DNA of 64,000 nt. It comes from Candidatus Alistipes intestinipullorum. GTDB taxonomy: Bacteria; Bacteroidota; Bacteroidia; Bacteroidales; Rikenellaceae. How positions within the stretch are numbered: the stretch's first letter is position 1; each line of letters starts with the position of its first letter. Below are positions 18,030-25,829 of this stretch, piece after piece. Under the pieces are notes generated by a model. It did no database searches. It was not told where the DNA came from and was given only the letters and a program-made list of their open reading frames with translations. Location of the stretch: contig DXGO01000121.1 in NCBI GenBank assembly GCA_019113885.1, positions 1 through 64,000 on the forward strand. The letters are read 5' to 3'. Made by a program: the position numbers and the translations under genes.

Positions 18030-19178
18030 ATGAAACAAGAACGATTGTTGTCCCTCGATGTCATGCGCGGCATGACGATCGCCGCCATGATTCTGGTGAA
18101 CAACCCCGCCGTGTGGGGCAAGGCCTACGCGCCGTTGCAGCATGCCTTCTGGCATGGCATGACCCCGACGGACCTGATCTATCCGTTTTTCGTCTTCATC
18201 ATGGGCGTTTCGGCCTGGTTCTCGCTTTCGTCCCGTTGCAAGGGGCCCGATTCGGGCGTTTCACGTCACATCGTGCGGCGGAGCGCGGTGATCTTTGCTC
18301 TGGGCCTGCTGTTGCAGGAGATCAGCTATTTCGGATACGGTACGGCGAACTACCTGTCGGGTGCCGTTGCCGAGGGTACGACATGGGCCGAGGCGGTGTT
18401 CCCGTGGCGGACGTTCCGGATCCTCGGGGTGTTGCAGGGGTTGGCGTTGGCCTATCTGCTGGGGGCCTTGTTGTTGGTACGGTTGCGCTTTCGGCACATG
18501 ACCCTGGCGGCCGCCGTGCTGTTGCTGGTGTACCTGGCCGTGCTGCAGTGGGGAAATGGCTATGCCCTCTCGGCGGACAACATCATCGCGCGGGTCGATC
18601 GGGCGGTGCTGGGCGAAGCCCATCTTTACCGGGAGTGGCTGCCCGACGGCTCCCGCCTGGCCTTCGAGCCCGAAGGGTTGCTGAGCACGTTGCCCCGCGT
18701 GGCGCAATTCCTGCTGGGATGCGCCGCAGGCCGGCTCCTGCGCCTGCAGACGGAGGTCCCGCAACGGGTTGCCAGGTTGTTCGTCTTCGGCTCGATCCTG
18801 CTCTTTGCCGGGCTGTTGCTGCAGTACGGCGATCCGCTCAACAAGAAGATCTGGAGCAGCTCCTTCGCGTTGACCACGTCGGGATTTGCCTCACTGCTCC
18901 TGGGCGTGCTGTGCTGGGGAATCGACTGGCGGAAGAAAACACGCTGGACGGGATTTTTCAGGGTCTTCGGGGTCAACCCGCTCTTCCTCTACATGGCCGC
19001 CTGGATACTCTCGGTTATCCTGGGTGTCTTTTCGGTCAAACAATGGTTTTACGGGACGCTGATCGACCCCTGGTTGGGCGATGCCTCGGGATCGCTGGTC
19101 TATTCGCTGTGCTTCGTGCTGCTTGTCTGGGGGCTCGGAGTCGTGCTGTATCGTCGGAAAATATATGTCAAAATCTGA
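18030..19178 (+). CDS. Heparan-alpha-glucosaminide N-acetyltransferase-like membrane protein (NagX/DUF5009 type), copy 1
   Basis: The 382-residue protein has about ten membrane helices and the HGSNAT/YeiB-type N-terminus: LSLDVMRGMTIAAMILVNNP, then HAFWHGMTPTDLIYPFFVF and IMG. His38 corresponds to the conserved lumenal histidine of human HGSNAT, which moves acetyl groups from cytosolic acetyl-CoA across the membrane onto glucosamine ends. A similar role here, re-acetylating glucosamine in the periplasm, is inferred from family and context and is not proven. The next gene, a GH20-like enzyme, starts 7 bases on. Confidence 0.8.
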   Translation: MKQERLLSLDVMRGMTIAAMILVNNPAVWGKAYAPLQHAFWHGMTPTDLIYPFFVFIMGVSAWFSLSSRCKGPDSGVSRHIVRRSAVIFALGLLLQEISYFGYGTANYLSGAVAEGTTWAEAVFPWRTFRILGVLQGLALAYLLGALLLVRLRFRHMTLAAAVLLLVYLAVLQWGNGYALSADNIIARVDRAVLGEAHLYREWLPDGSRLAFEPEGLLSTLPRVAQFLLGCAAGRLLRLQTEVPQRVARLFVFGSILLFAGLLLQYGDPLNKKIWSSSFALTTSGFASLLLGVLCWGIDWRKKTRWTGFFRVFGVNPLFLYMAAWILSVILGVFSVKQWFYGTLIDPWLGDASGSLVYSLCFVLLVWGLGVVLYRRKIYVKI

Positions 19179-19185
19179 ACCTGTC

Positions 19186-20742
19186 ATGAAAAAACTTTTC
19201 CTGAATGTGGCCCTCGTCCTTCTGGCGGTCGTTGCCGACGGACGCTGCTGTGCGGCCCGGACGAAAGAGTTTCCCGTCAGGGCCTTCCACCTCGATTTCC
19301 GCACCGAGGTGATGACCCTCGATGCCATGCGGTCGCTGGTTGACCGCCTCTCCGCACGGGGAATCAACACCCTGGTTATGGAGTGGGAGGCATCGTTCCC
19401 GTTCGACCGGCATGCGGTCCTGTCGAAGAATTCGGCCTTCACGCGCGAGGAGGTGTCCGCGTTCATCGATTATTGCGGGCAACGCGGCATCGAGGTCATC
19501 CCGTTGCAGAACTGTTTCGGCCATTGCGAATACATCCTGCGAAACGAACGTTACCGAAATCTGCGCGAGAGTGTCAAGGACCCTTCGCAGGTCTGCCCTT
19601 CGAAGATCGGGGAGGCGGTGGCGTGCTTCTCGGAGATTTTCGCCGAGGTCGCGGCGCTCCATCCTTCGGACTATTTCCACATCGGGGCCGATGAAACGTA
19701 CCTGCTCGGAGAGTGTGCGGCGTGCCGTGCGAAAGCCGACCGTGAAGGGAAGTCCCGGTTGTTTGTCGATTATGTCAAGGCGATGTGCGACATTGTCCGC
19801 GATCTGGGCAAGACGCCGATGATCTGGGCCGACATCATCCTCAAACACCCCGAGGCGCTCGACGAATTGCCCGATGACCTGATCGTCGTGGACTGGAACT
19901 ATGGCTGGGAGCCGGATCGTTTCGGCAACCTGTCCAATCTGCTATCCCGGGACGTGAAGTTGTGGGGGGCCTCGGCCATGCGGTCGGCACCGGATAACAT
20001 CTATCTCACGCAGTGGAAAAAACATTTCGACAATCTGGCGGTTTATGTGGAGTTTGCCCGCGAGCATGACTATGCGGGAATGATCGAGACCTCCTGGTCG
20101 ACAAGCGGAACATATGGCTACCTGCTCGACGACGGATACGAAATCCTTGAGATGCAGCCGATCCGTCTGGTTTATCCCATGTCGGCCTTCGAGGTGCTCG
20201 AAGCGGCCTGTTGCGAGGCCTTTACGGTAGACGCGCCGTTCGATCCCGAGCCTTTTGTCCGGCGTTATGCCTGCGAGGAACTGGGGCTCGACGATGCCGG
20301 GGCCGACGTCCTGTGGCGCTATTTCACCATGCCGCAGGAGCGTGTGACGGTGACCGCCGCCGGGGCGAAGGATGCTCTCGGCAGGGAGTTGTCCGAAGTG
20401 CTCGACGAGTGCCTGCGCATGCGCGGGGAGTTGTCCCGAATCCACCCGCGCAAACATGCGGATCAGGTGGCGCACTACCTGCTGATGCTGGACCTGCGGA
20501 TCGAGCACCTGCGTTTCCGGGAGATTGAATCCCGCTGTCAGGCCGCGGATTTCGACCGTTCACGGGCTGCGGGCCTGGCTGCGGAGTTGCGCGATCTGCT
20601 TGGGGCCTCCGAGGCGTTGGACCGCAGGTTCTGCCGGCTCAACGAAGGGTACCTGAAACCGCAGGAGATCGAGTACATCAATACGATGCGTACGATGAAG
20701 ATGAAAGCGCTCCATGACCGGTTGACCTCCATTGCGCGGTGA
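19186..20742 (+). CDS. Exported GH20-family beta-N-acetylhexosaminidase-like protein
   Basis: The 518-residue protein has a signal peptide (residues 1-24), then a GH20-type TIM barrel with LSARGINTLVMEWE and the catalytic YFHIGADE (Asp169, Glu170). A helical C-terminal domain of about 170 residues contains a basic/acidic stretch but no recognised carbohydrate module. The family removes terminal beta-GlcNAc or GalNAc by substrate-assisted catalysis. The two GH20-like proteins of this operon differ in length and motif, so they probably act on different linkages. The ATG at 19186 gives the better signal sequence than the in-frame ATG at 19165. Confidence 0.8.
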   Translation: MKKLFLNVALVLLAVVADGRCCAARTKEFPVRAFHLDFRTEVMTLDAMRSLVDRLSARGINTLVMEWEASFPFDRHAVLSKNSAFTREEVSAFIDYCGQRGIEVIPLQNCFGHCEYILRNERYRNLRESVKDPSQVCPSKIGEAVACFSEIFAEVAALHPSDYFHIGADETYLLGECAACRAKADREGKSRLFVDYVKAMCDIVRDLGKTPMIWADIILKHPEALDELPDDLIVVDWNYGWEPDRFGNLSNLLSRDVKLWGASAMRSAPDNIYLTQWKKHFDNLAVYVEFAREHDYAGMIETSWSTSGTYGYLLDDGYEILEMQPIRLVYPMSAFEVLEAACCEAFTVDAPFDPEPFVRRYACEELGLDDAGADVLWRYFTMPQERVTVTAAGAKDALGRELSEVLDECLRMRGELSRIHPRKHADQVAHYLLMLDLRIEHLRFREIESRCQAADFDRSRAAGLAAELRDLLGASEALDRRFCRLNEGYLKPQEIEYINTMRTMKMKALHDRLTSIAR

Positions 20743-20819
20743 CGGCGGCGCCTGGGCGCTTTCGAAAATATATGTCAGAAAGAATATGGAAATCAAATAA
20801 TTATTTAAATTTACGGATT

Positions 20820-22208
20820 ATGAAACAAGTTTTGATGCAAACCCGAATGTTGTTGCTTGGGATGCTCCTCTTCTCGCTGGGCAGTTGCAGTGAGGACAAA
20901 ACGGAGGAGGTCGCCGCCCCGAAGGTGGAATTTACCGTGCCGGACGACACGATAACGGTGACGGTCGATGAACAGGTGACGTTCGGCGCCGTTGTCGAAA
21001 ATGACGTGGAGGCTCAGTATATCTGGTATGTGAACGGCGTGCAGATATCGTCGGAGGCCACGGTGACCCATACGTTCTCCCAAGTGGGGTATTACACGGT
21101 GCGTTGCGAGGTTTATAACGATGGCGGCCGTGTCGCCCGGGTCTACAAAGTGCAGGTTAACGGCATTCCTCTCGCCGTCGAATTCTCCGTGCCGGGCGAG
21201 ACGATCTCGTGCGATCAGGGCGACGAGGTGCGTGTTTCGGTGACGGTCACCGGCGGTGACAAGGCGGTACAGCACTCCTGGAGCATTGACGGTACGGTGG
21301 TTTCGGAGGGCGCCGAATTTGTCCACACCTTCATGGATGCAGGAAGCTTTACACTTACCTATTCGGGCGTGAATGCCGATAAGATGACGGCTACGAAGAG
21401 CTGGGAAGTACAGGTTGCCGAGGTCGAGCTGCCGCTGACCATCGAGTTCACGCCGGCTCCCGGTGCGATCGACTGCCATAGCGGCGACGAGGTGGTGATC
21501 GCCACTTCGGTGCTGGGCGGTGCCGACGGATTGGTTCACGAGTGGAAGGTCGATGGAAACGTCGTTTCGGATGCGGCCGAATTCCGGCAGACCTTCTCCG
21601 ATCTGGGCGAGTATGTGATCTCCTACGTGGGTGTGAACGCCAAGCAGGAGCGTGTCGAGAAAAGCTGGTCGCTGCTGGTGAGCCACCTGGTCGAGGACCT
21701 GGAGGATGCCGTCGATCTGCCGTCGATCCTGCTTGACCAGAATGCGTCGCTCTTCGTGGTGGAAAACCCCCATGTGACTGCGGTCAACGGCAGTGCCAAG
21801 GTGCTTAAGAGCGACATGTCCTCGTCGAGCCACTCCACGTCCGGACGTTTCTTCCTCGACCTGTCCGGTATGACCGACCTCGCATCGTACAGTGCCGTAC
21901 GTGTGAAGGTATGGATCGGCACGAACAGCTATGTGCCCTATCTGCAACTCCTGGATCTTGCAATCAACCGCCGCCCGACGACGCTCAATGGCCAGACCTA
22001 CTCCACGGAGGAAGAATGGCGTCAGATCGTGCGGACGAACGAGTGGAACATCCTCGTTTACGACCTTCCGGAGAGCTACGGCAGGGAGAACCTCGACGGG
22101 GTTGTAACGCTCGACTTCCGCCCGATGTCGGACTTCGTCGGAAACAATGCCGCGGTTGAGAATAACGACCGGATTCTGTACTATGACGATTTCGAATTCC
22201 TGAAATAA
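20820..22208 (+). CDS. PKD-repeat surface lipoprotein with C-terminal beta-domain
   Basis: The 462-residue lipoprotein has a lipobox at LGSCS (Cys23). Three successive PKD/Ig-like repeats of about 85 residues follow, starting near VEFTVPDDTITVT, VEFSVPGETISC and IEFTPAPGAIDC. Each carries a W-x-x-x/V-D-G core and a final (F/V)-x-D-x-G-x-(F/Y) strand. The last 190 residues form a separate beta-rich domain with SGRFFLDLSGMTDLASYSAV, suggestive of a carbohydrate-binding jelly roll. It is probably a surface glycan-binding protein delivering substrate to the adjacent GH18 enzyme, whose gene starts 10 bases on. Confidence 0.78.
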   Translation: MKQVLMQTRMLLLGMLLFSLGSCSEDKTEEVAAPKVEFTVPDDTITVTVDEQVTFGAVVENDVEAQYIWYVNGVQISSEATVTHTFSQVGYYTVRCEVYNDGGRVARVYKVQVNGIPLAVEFSVPGETISCDQGDEVRVSVTVTGGDKAVQHSWSIDGTVVSEGAEFVHTFMDAGSFTLTYSGVNADKMTATKSWEVQVAEVELPLTIEFTPAPGAIDCHSGDEVVIATSVLGGADGLVHEWKVDGNVVSDAAEFRQTFSDLGEYVISYVGVNAKQERVEKSWSLLVSHLVEDLEDAVDLPSILLDQNASLFVVENPHVTAVNGSAKVLKSDMSSSSHSTSGRFFLDLSGMTDLASYSAVRVKVWIGTNSYVPYLQLLDLAINRRPTTLNGQTYSTEEEWRQIVRTNEWNILVYDLPESYGRENLDGVVTLDFRPMSDFVGNNAAVENNDRILYYDDFEFLK

Positions 22209-22218
22209 CCGACCGACT

Positions 22219-23262
22219 ATGAAAAGACCGTTTTTTACCGGGGTGTTGCTCCCCATGACCATGATGATGCTTGCATCGTGCTCCTCATGCTCCACGTCGG
22301 ACGATGACCCGACTCCGGCGCCGCCCAAATCCAAATGTATCGTGGCCGGTTACTCCAATGCCGGGGCCCTTTCGTCGGTTTCTCCGGCCGACTACCCGGA
22401 CATGAAGTACCCGACGCGGGTCTACTGTTTCGGTATTTCGCCCGATACCGAGGGCGCCTGGTTTGTCGACACCCAGCGGGAGCAGCGTCAGAATGCTGTC
22501 CGGGCGGCGATGAACTCCTCGCAGGAGGCCTTCCTGGTGGTCGGGGGCGGAGCCACGGCCGGGAACATGTACCGTATGGGAACGGACCCGGCCAAGCGTG
22601 CGGCTTTCGCCGAGGCGCTGGTCAAATACGCGCATGAGCGGGATTTCGACGGTATCGACGTCGACTGGGAGACTGACTGGTCGGAGGAGCCTTTCCTGCA
22701 CGTCCCGGAGGACGACATGGTGGCCCTGCTGAGTGAGATCCGCGAGCGGATGTCCGAACTCCCGGCCGGCACGAAGCTCCGGCAACTGACGGCGGCGCTT
22801 TCGTCCGGGACGCTCGGACAGTCGATGGGCGGCCGGATCGTCGACTACGTCGATCACATCAACGTGATGATCTACGACACCTACGGAACCGAGGAGGAGG
22901 GCTATCCGCATGCTCCGATGCGCATTGTGGAGTCTACGCTGGCAGGGTATGCTGCGGAAGGGGTTCCCAACTCGAAAATCATCGTCGGGGTTCCCTTCTA
23001 CGGCGGGAACAAACAGGCGACGCCCGTAGCGACGCAGTCTTACCGTACGCTTTGTGCAATGGCCGGCGGAGCGATTACCGCGTCGTCGAACTCCTACGCC
23101 GGGTATGCGTTCAACGGAGTCGACCTGATGAAGGAGAAGACGCAATACGTGCTGGATCACGGGTATGCCGGCATCGTCATCTGGGAACTCTCGCAGGACC
23201 TTCCGTATAAGGAACCGCTGTCGCTGTTGCGGGCGATTAAAAGCGTGGCCGACGAACAATAA
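22219..23262 (+). CDS. GH18-family endo-acting glycosidase lipoprotein (chitinase or endo-beta-N-acetylglucosaminidase)
   Basis: The 347-residue lipoprotein has a lipobox at LASCS (Cys21) and a GH18 TIM barrel with the catalytic DFDGIDVDWE (Glu151 the acid), MIYDTYG and VGVPFYGG. GH18 enzymes cut the beta-1,4 bond between GlcNAc residues in chitin or in the chitobiose core of N-glycans. No carbohydrate-binding module is fused; the neighbouring PKD protein could supply that function. The surface location and the operon imply that it makes the oligosaccharides taken up by SusCD. Sequence alone does not separate chitinase from endoglycosidase specificity. Confidence 0.87.
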   Translation: MKRPFFTGVLLPMTMMMLASCSSCSTSDDDPTPAPPKSKCIVAGYSNAGALSSVSPADYPDMKYPTRVYCFGISPDTEGAWFVDTQREQRQNAVRAAMNSSQEAFLVVGGGATAGNMYRMGTDPAKRAAFAEALVKYAHERDFDGIDVDWETDWSEEPFLHVPEDDMVALLSEIRERMSELPAGTKLRQLTAALSSGTLGQSMGGRIVDYVDHINVMIYDTYGTEEEGYPHAPMRIVESTLAGYAAEGVPNSKIIVGVPFYGGNKQATPVATQSYRTLCAMAGGAITASSNSYAGYAFNGVDLMKEKTQYVLDHGYAGIVIWELSQDLPYKEPLSLLRAIKSVADEQ

Positions 23263-23273
23263 AATCCAGGACC

Positions 23274-24452
23274 ATGACCGAACGGCGCAACAGAATCGAA
23301 TCCATCGATATCTTCCGGGGCCTGACCATGTTTTTCATGCTGTGGGTCAACTCGTTCTGGAGCCTGAGCGAGGTTCCTCACTGGCTGCGGCATGCTGCGC
23401 GTGACGAGGACATGCTGGGCTTCTCCGATACGATCTTCCCGGCCTTTCTCTTCATCATGGGAGCTTCGATCCCGATGGCGATCGAAAATCGCCGGGCAAA
23501 GGGGGATTCCACCGTCGGAATCGTGTGGCATATCCTTACGCGGGCGTTGGCATTGGTCGTGATGGGCCTGCTGACGGTCAATTTCGGCGATGCCTATTCG
23601 GCGGCTGCGACGGGGCTCTCCCGCGGGCTGTATGCCGTATTGATGGTCGTAGGCTTTTTCCTGGTCTGGAATGCCTATCCGAAGGCTGGGAGCGGCTGGA
23701 AAAGAACTGTTTTCCTGTTGTTGCGGGTTGCGGGAGCGGCGTTGCTCATATGGCTGGCCGTGATCTTCCGCGGAAACGACGGGTCCGGGTTCTCGATCCG
23801 CTGGTGGGGTATTCTTGGACGCATCGGCTGGACCTATCTCTTCTGTGCACTGGTGTTCCTGCTGATCGGCAGGCGGCTTGCCCTTCATGTCGGGCTGCTC
23901 GTGGCGCTGGTCGTCGGCGCAATGCTCCAGTCATCGGGACTGCTCCCCGGGAATCTGTTGCCGAACCACCTGACGATCTTTGCGTTCGGGAGCACAGGGA
24001 TGCTCCTGTCGCTGTTGGTCGAGCGTTATGCGGTGGGACGGTCGATCGTACGGTTCTCCTGGATATCCGTCTTGATCGGGGTCGGCATGCTCCTGGCCGG
24101 GATTGTCGCCCATAGGTTCTGGATCATCTCCAAGATCGCCGCCACACCGACCTGGTATTTTTACTGTTGTGCGCTGTTTTTCCCGCTCTTTGCGCTGCTC
24201 TACTACCTGACCGACGTGCGCCGCCACGCTTCGTGGTTCGCATGGGTCAGGCCGGCCGGCATGGCGGCCCTGACCTGCTACGTCGTGGCCTATGCCTGGA
24301 ACCCGTTGAAAAACCTGATCTTTTCCGATCCTCTGTTGCGGCCCGAATTTTCGGTAGGGGTCCCGGGATTGGTCAATTCATTCCTCTATGCGCTGTTGTT
24401 GATCTGGGCCGTGTGGTTGCTTGGGCGCGGAGGCGTGAAGTTGAAGGTTTAG
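23274..24452 (+). CDS. Heparan-alpha-glucosaminide N-acetyltransferase-like membrane protein, copy 2
   Basis: The 392-residue polytopic protein has about ten helices. It shares the HGSNAT-type N-terminus (IESIDIFRGLTMFFMLWVNS) with a conserved His40 and GFSDTIFPAFLFIMGASIPM. It is clearly diverged from copy 1 rather than a recent duplicate. It ends the operon, 11 bases after the GH18 gene, and is followed by a strong terminator. Periplasmic N-acetylation of amino sugars is the family-based hypothesis; a general sugar O-acetylation role is the main alternative. Confidence 0.8.
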   Translation: MTERRNRIESIDIFRGLTMFFMLWVNSFWSLSEVPHWLRHAARDEDMLGFSDTIFPAFLFIMGASIPMAIENRRAKGDSTVGIVWHILTRALALVVMGLLTVNFGDAYSAAATGLSRGLYAVLMVVGFFLVWNAYPKAGSGWKRTVFLLLRVAGAALLIWLAVIFRGNDGSGFSIRWWGILGRIGWTYLFCALVFLLIGRRLALHVGLLVALVVGAMLQSSGLLPGNLLPNHLTIFAFGSTGMLLSLLVERYAVGRSIVRFSWISVLIGVGMLLAGIVAHRFWIISKIAATPTWYFYCCALFFPLFALLYYLTDVRRHASWFAWVRPAGMAALTCYVVAYAWNPLKNLIFSDPLLRPEFSVGVPGLVNSFLYALLLIWAVWLLGRGGVKLKV

Positions 24453-24470
24453 TTTCCGCACATGTGGAAT

Positions 24471-24502
24471 GTCCCCGGAGCGATCGCTCCGGGGACATTT
24501 TT
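24471..24502 (+). terminator. Terminator of the amino-sugar operon
   Basis: A perfect 26-base palindrome (arm GTCCCCGGAGCGA) at 24471-24496 is followed on the plus strand by ATTTTT, giving a strong intrinsic terminator 19 bases after the last gene. The final T-run overlaps the stop of the phage-type lysis gene, so it separates two convergent operons. Confidence 0.85.
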
Positions 24503-24903
24503 CAGGATACGAAGAGTTCCCACCCTTTTGTGACCTCACGGAAGTCGGCCGCCACGCCGTTCTCGACCCGCGAGATGGCTGCCGCCACGGGAATCATCGT
24601 CCGTGCGTCGCGCGTGTCGAGCGCCTCGTCGGGGTCGATGCCCGTGTCGGAGGCCACGGCGCGGATGTAGTTGTCGGTGTGGTTTTCCGAGGGAGGCGCC
24701 CAGCGCGAGATCATGCCGCGCAGGGTGTCGAGCCCGTAGCGCCGCCGGTAGGTGTCCAGCAGCACGAAGATCGCCCGGTAACCCCACGCCAGGGTCTCGA
24801 ACTGCTTGAAGGCGGGGTCGCGTGACGGACGCACCTCGCCGCGGTAGCGGACCTTGGCCCGGCGGATGTTGCCGGGGTTGTTGTTCGACAGGCCCCTACT
24901 CAT
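24502..24903 (-). CDS. Structural protein P5-like phage lytic/virion protein
   Basis: The 133-residue protein starts with SRGLSNNNPGNIRRAKVRYR, the signature of the P5-type family found in Bacteroidetes prophages and named after the peptidoglycan-degrading virion protein P5 of phage PM2. Conserved positions include GYRAIFVLLDTY and the helix around WAPPSENHTDNYI. It probably cuts peptidoglycan at lysis or entry. It overlaps the holin gene by 8 bases, the usual pairing of a lysis cassette, and is the last gene of the block. Confidence 0.78.
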   Translation of the reverse strand: MSRGLSNNNPGNIRRAKVRYRGEVRPSRDPAFKQFETLAWGYRAIFVLLDTYRRRYGLDTLRGMISRWAPPSENHTDNYIRAVASDTGIDPDEALDTRDARTMIPVAAAISRVENGVAADFREVTKGWELFVS

Positions 24904-25321
24904 TGCCCACCTCCTTTCGGATGCGGCGGTGGACGAAACGTCGCATCCACCGGAAGAGCGGGGCGTCGGAGAGCTGTGCGGCGTTCTCGAGGAATGACCA
25001 CAACTCCACGCCGCAGGTGAATCCCGCGAGCAGCCGTGCGAGGTTGAGGTGCATGAAGTCGAGGATACAGGCGTCGATGAGCCAGGCCATGGCGATGGCC
25101 GTTACCGCGAGGGCAAGCTTGAGCACCGTGCGCCAGGCTTTGCAACTTTCGAAATACCAGGGTCTTCCGTCATGTCGTGCGGCGGCACGGTCAGCGGCGA
25201 CCCCCGAGAGGAAGTCGACGGCGATGAAGAGCATCGTCGTGATGACCAGCGGCCCGATCGGGGCAAACAGCGCGGCGACACCCGCCGCCGCGCCGCTAAC
25301 GAATCTGTACAAAGCCTCCAT
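24896..25321 (-). CDS. Phage holin-family protein
   Basis: The 141-residue protein has three to four membrane helices (residues 8-45 and 65-115) and a very basic C-terminus (RWMRRFVHRRIRKE), as in the toxin-secretion/phage-lysis holin family. VITTMLFIAVDFLSG is the best-matching segment. Holins open the inner membrane so that the endolysin can reach the wall. An open frame continues upstream, but the ATG at 25321 starts directly before the first helix. It overlaps the preceding gene by 26 bases. Confidence 0.75.
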   Translation of the reverse strand: MEALYRFVSGAAAGVAALFAPIGPLVITTMLFIAVDFLSGVAADRAAARHDGRPWYFESCKAWRTVLKLALAVTAIAMAWLIDACILDFMHLNLARLLAGFTCGVELWSFLENAAQLSDAPLFRWMRRFVHRRIRKEVGNE

Positions 25322-25769
25322 CGGTCGTACAGCGGTTGAGGATGTCACGGGCGGGGTCGTATTCGGGGTATTCGCTCCGGTGGGTGCGAAGATGGAGGGC
25401 GGCGCGGCGCAGCAGGGCCCGGGCTTCGGCCCGCAGCGTGCGCAGGAGGTCGCGGCGGGCATCGTCGCCGGCCGGCTGTCCCGAGTCGGATTTCGGGGCC
25501 GTCGTGCCGCATTGGCCCGTGCGGAGGTCGAGCCGCGGCTGGAGCGACAGCCGAGTGAAGAGGGCTGCGGGGGCGGCGAGGTAGTCGGCGCGGAAGTCGT
25601 CGTATGCGCCGCCGAGGAGTTTTTCGTAGAGTGCCGTTCCGATGACCGGGACGATGTACCGTTGTTCGGCGGCGGCGATGTCGGCCTCGGTGACGGTGTC
25701 GGTCGGAAGGTAGGCGCCTTCGGCGAAGGCGAGTTTGAGAACTTGGAGGGGTGTGACGAGGGTATTCAT
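25296..25769 (-). CDS. Phage head-completion/connector-like protein (DUF6712-like)
   Basis: The 157-residue soluble protein begins with a helical region containing VTEADIAAAEQRYIVPVIGTALYEKLL, resembling small connector proteins of Bacteroidetes phages encoded next to the portal gene. A Gln/Asp/Pro-rich linker near residue 90 precedes a helical, arginine-rich end. I do not recognise a catalytic motif. Its position directly after the portal gene supports a head-tail joining role; this is inference. Confidence 0.55.
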   Translation of the reverse strand: MNTLVTPLQVLKLAFAEGAYLPTDTVTEADIAAAEQRYIVPVIGTALYEKLLGGAYDDFRADYLAAPAALFTRLSLQPRLDLRTGQCGTTAPKSDSGQPAGDDARRDLLRTLRAEARALLRRAALHLRTHRSEYPEYDPARDILNRCTTDGGFVQIR

Positions 25770-25829
25770 AAGCGAAGGGAGTGGAAGAGGAATGATTGGA
25801 ATGCGATGGACGGTAGCGGTTTGTCGGGA

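Noticed and set aside
15705-18155. 816-codon open frame on the minus strand
   Set aside because: Antisense to susD and its neighbour; no signal peptide, motif or promoter.
19158-20776. Shared 14-mer GAAAATATATGTCA before the second GH20-like and the PKD genes as a regulatory motif
   Set aside because: The first copy lies inside the end of a coding region, and only two copies are seen; chance or local duplication is as likely.
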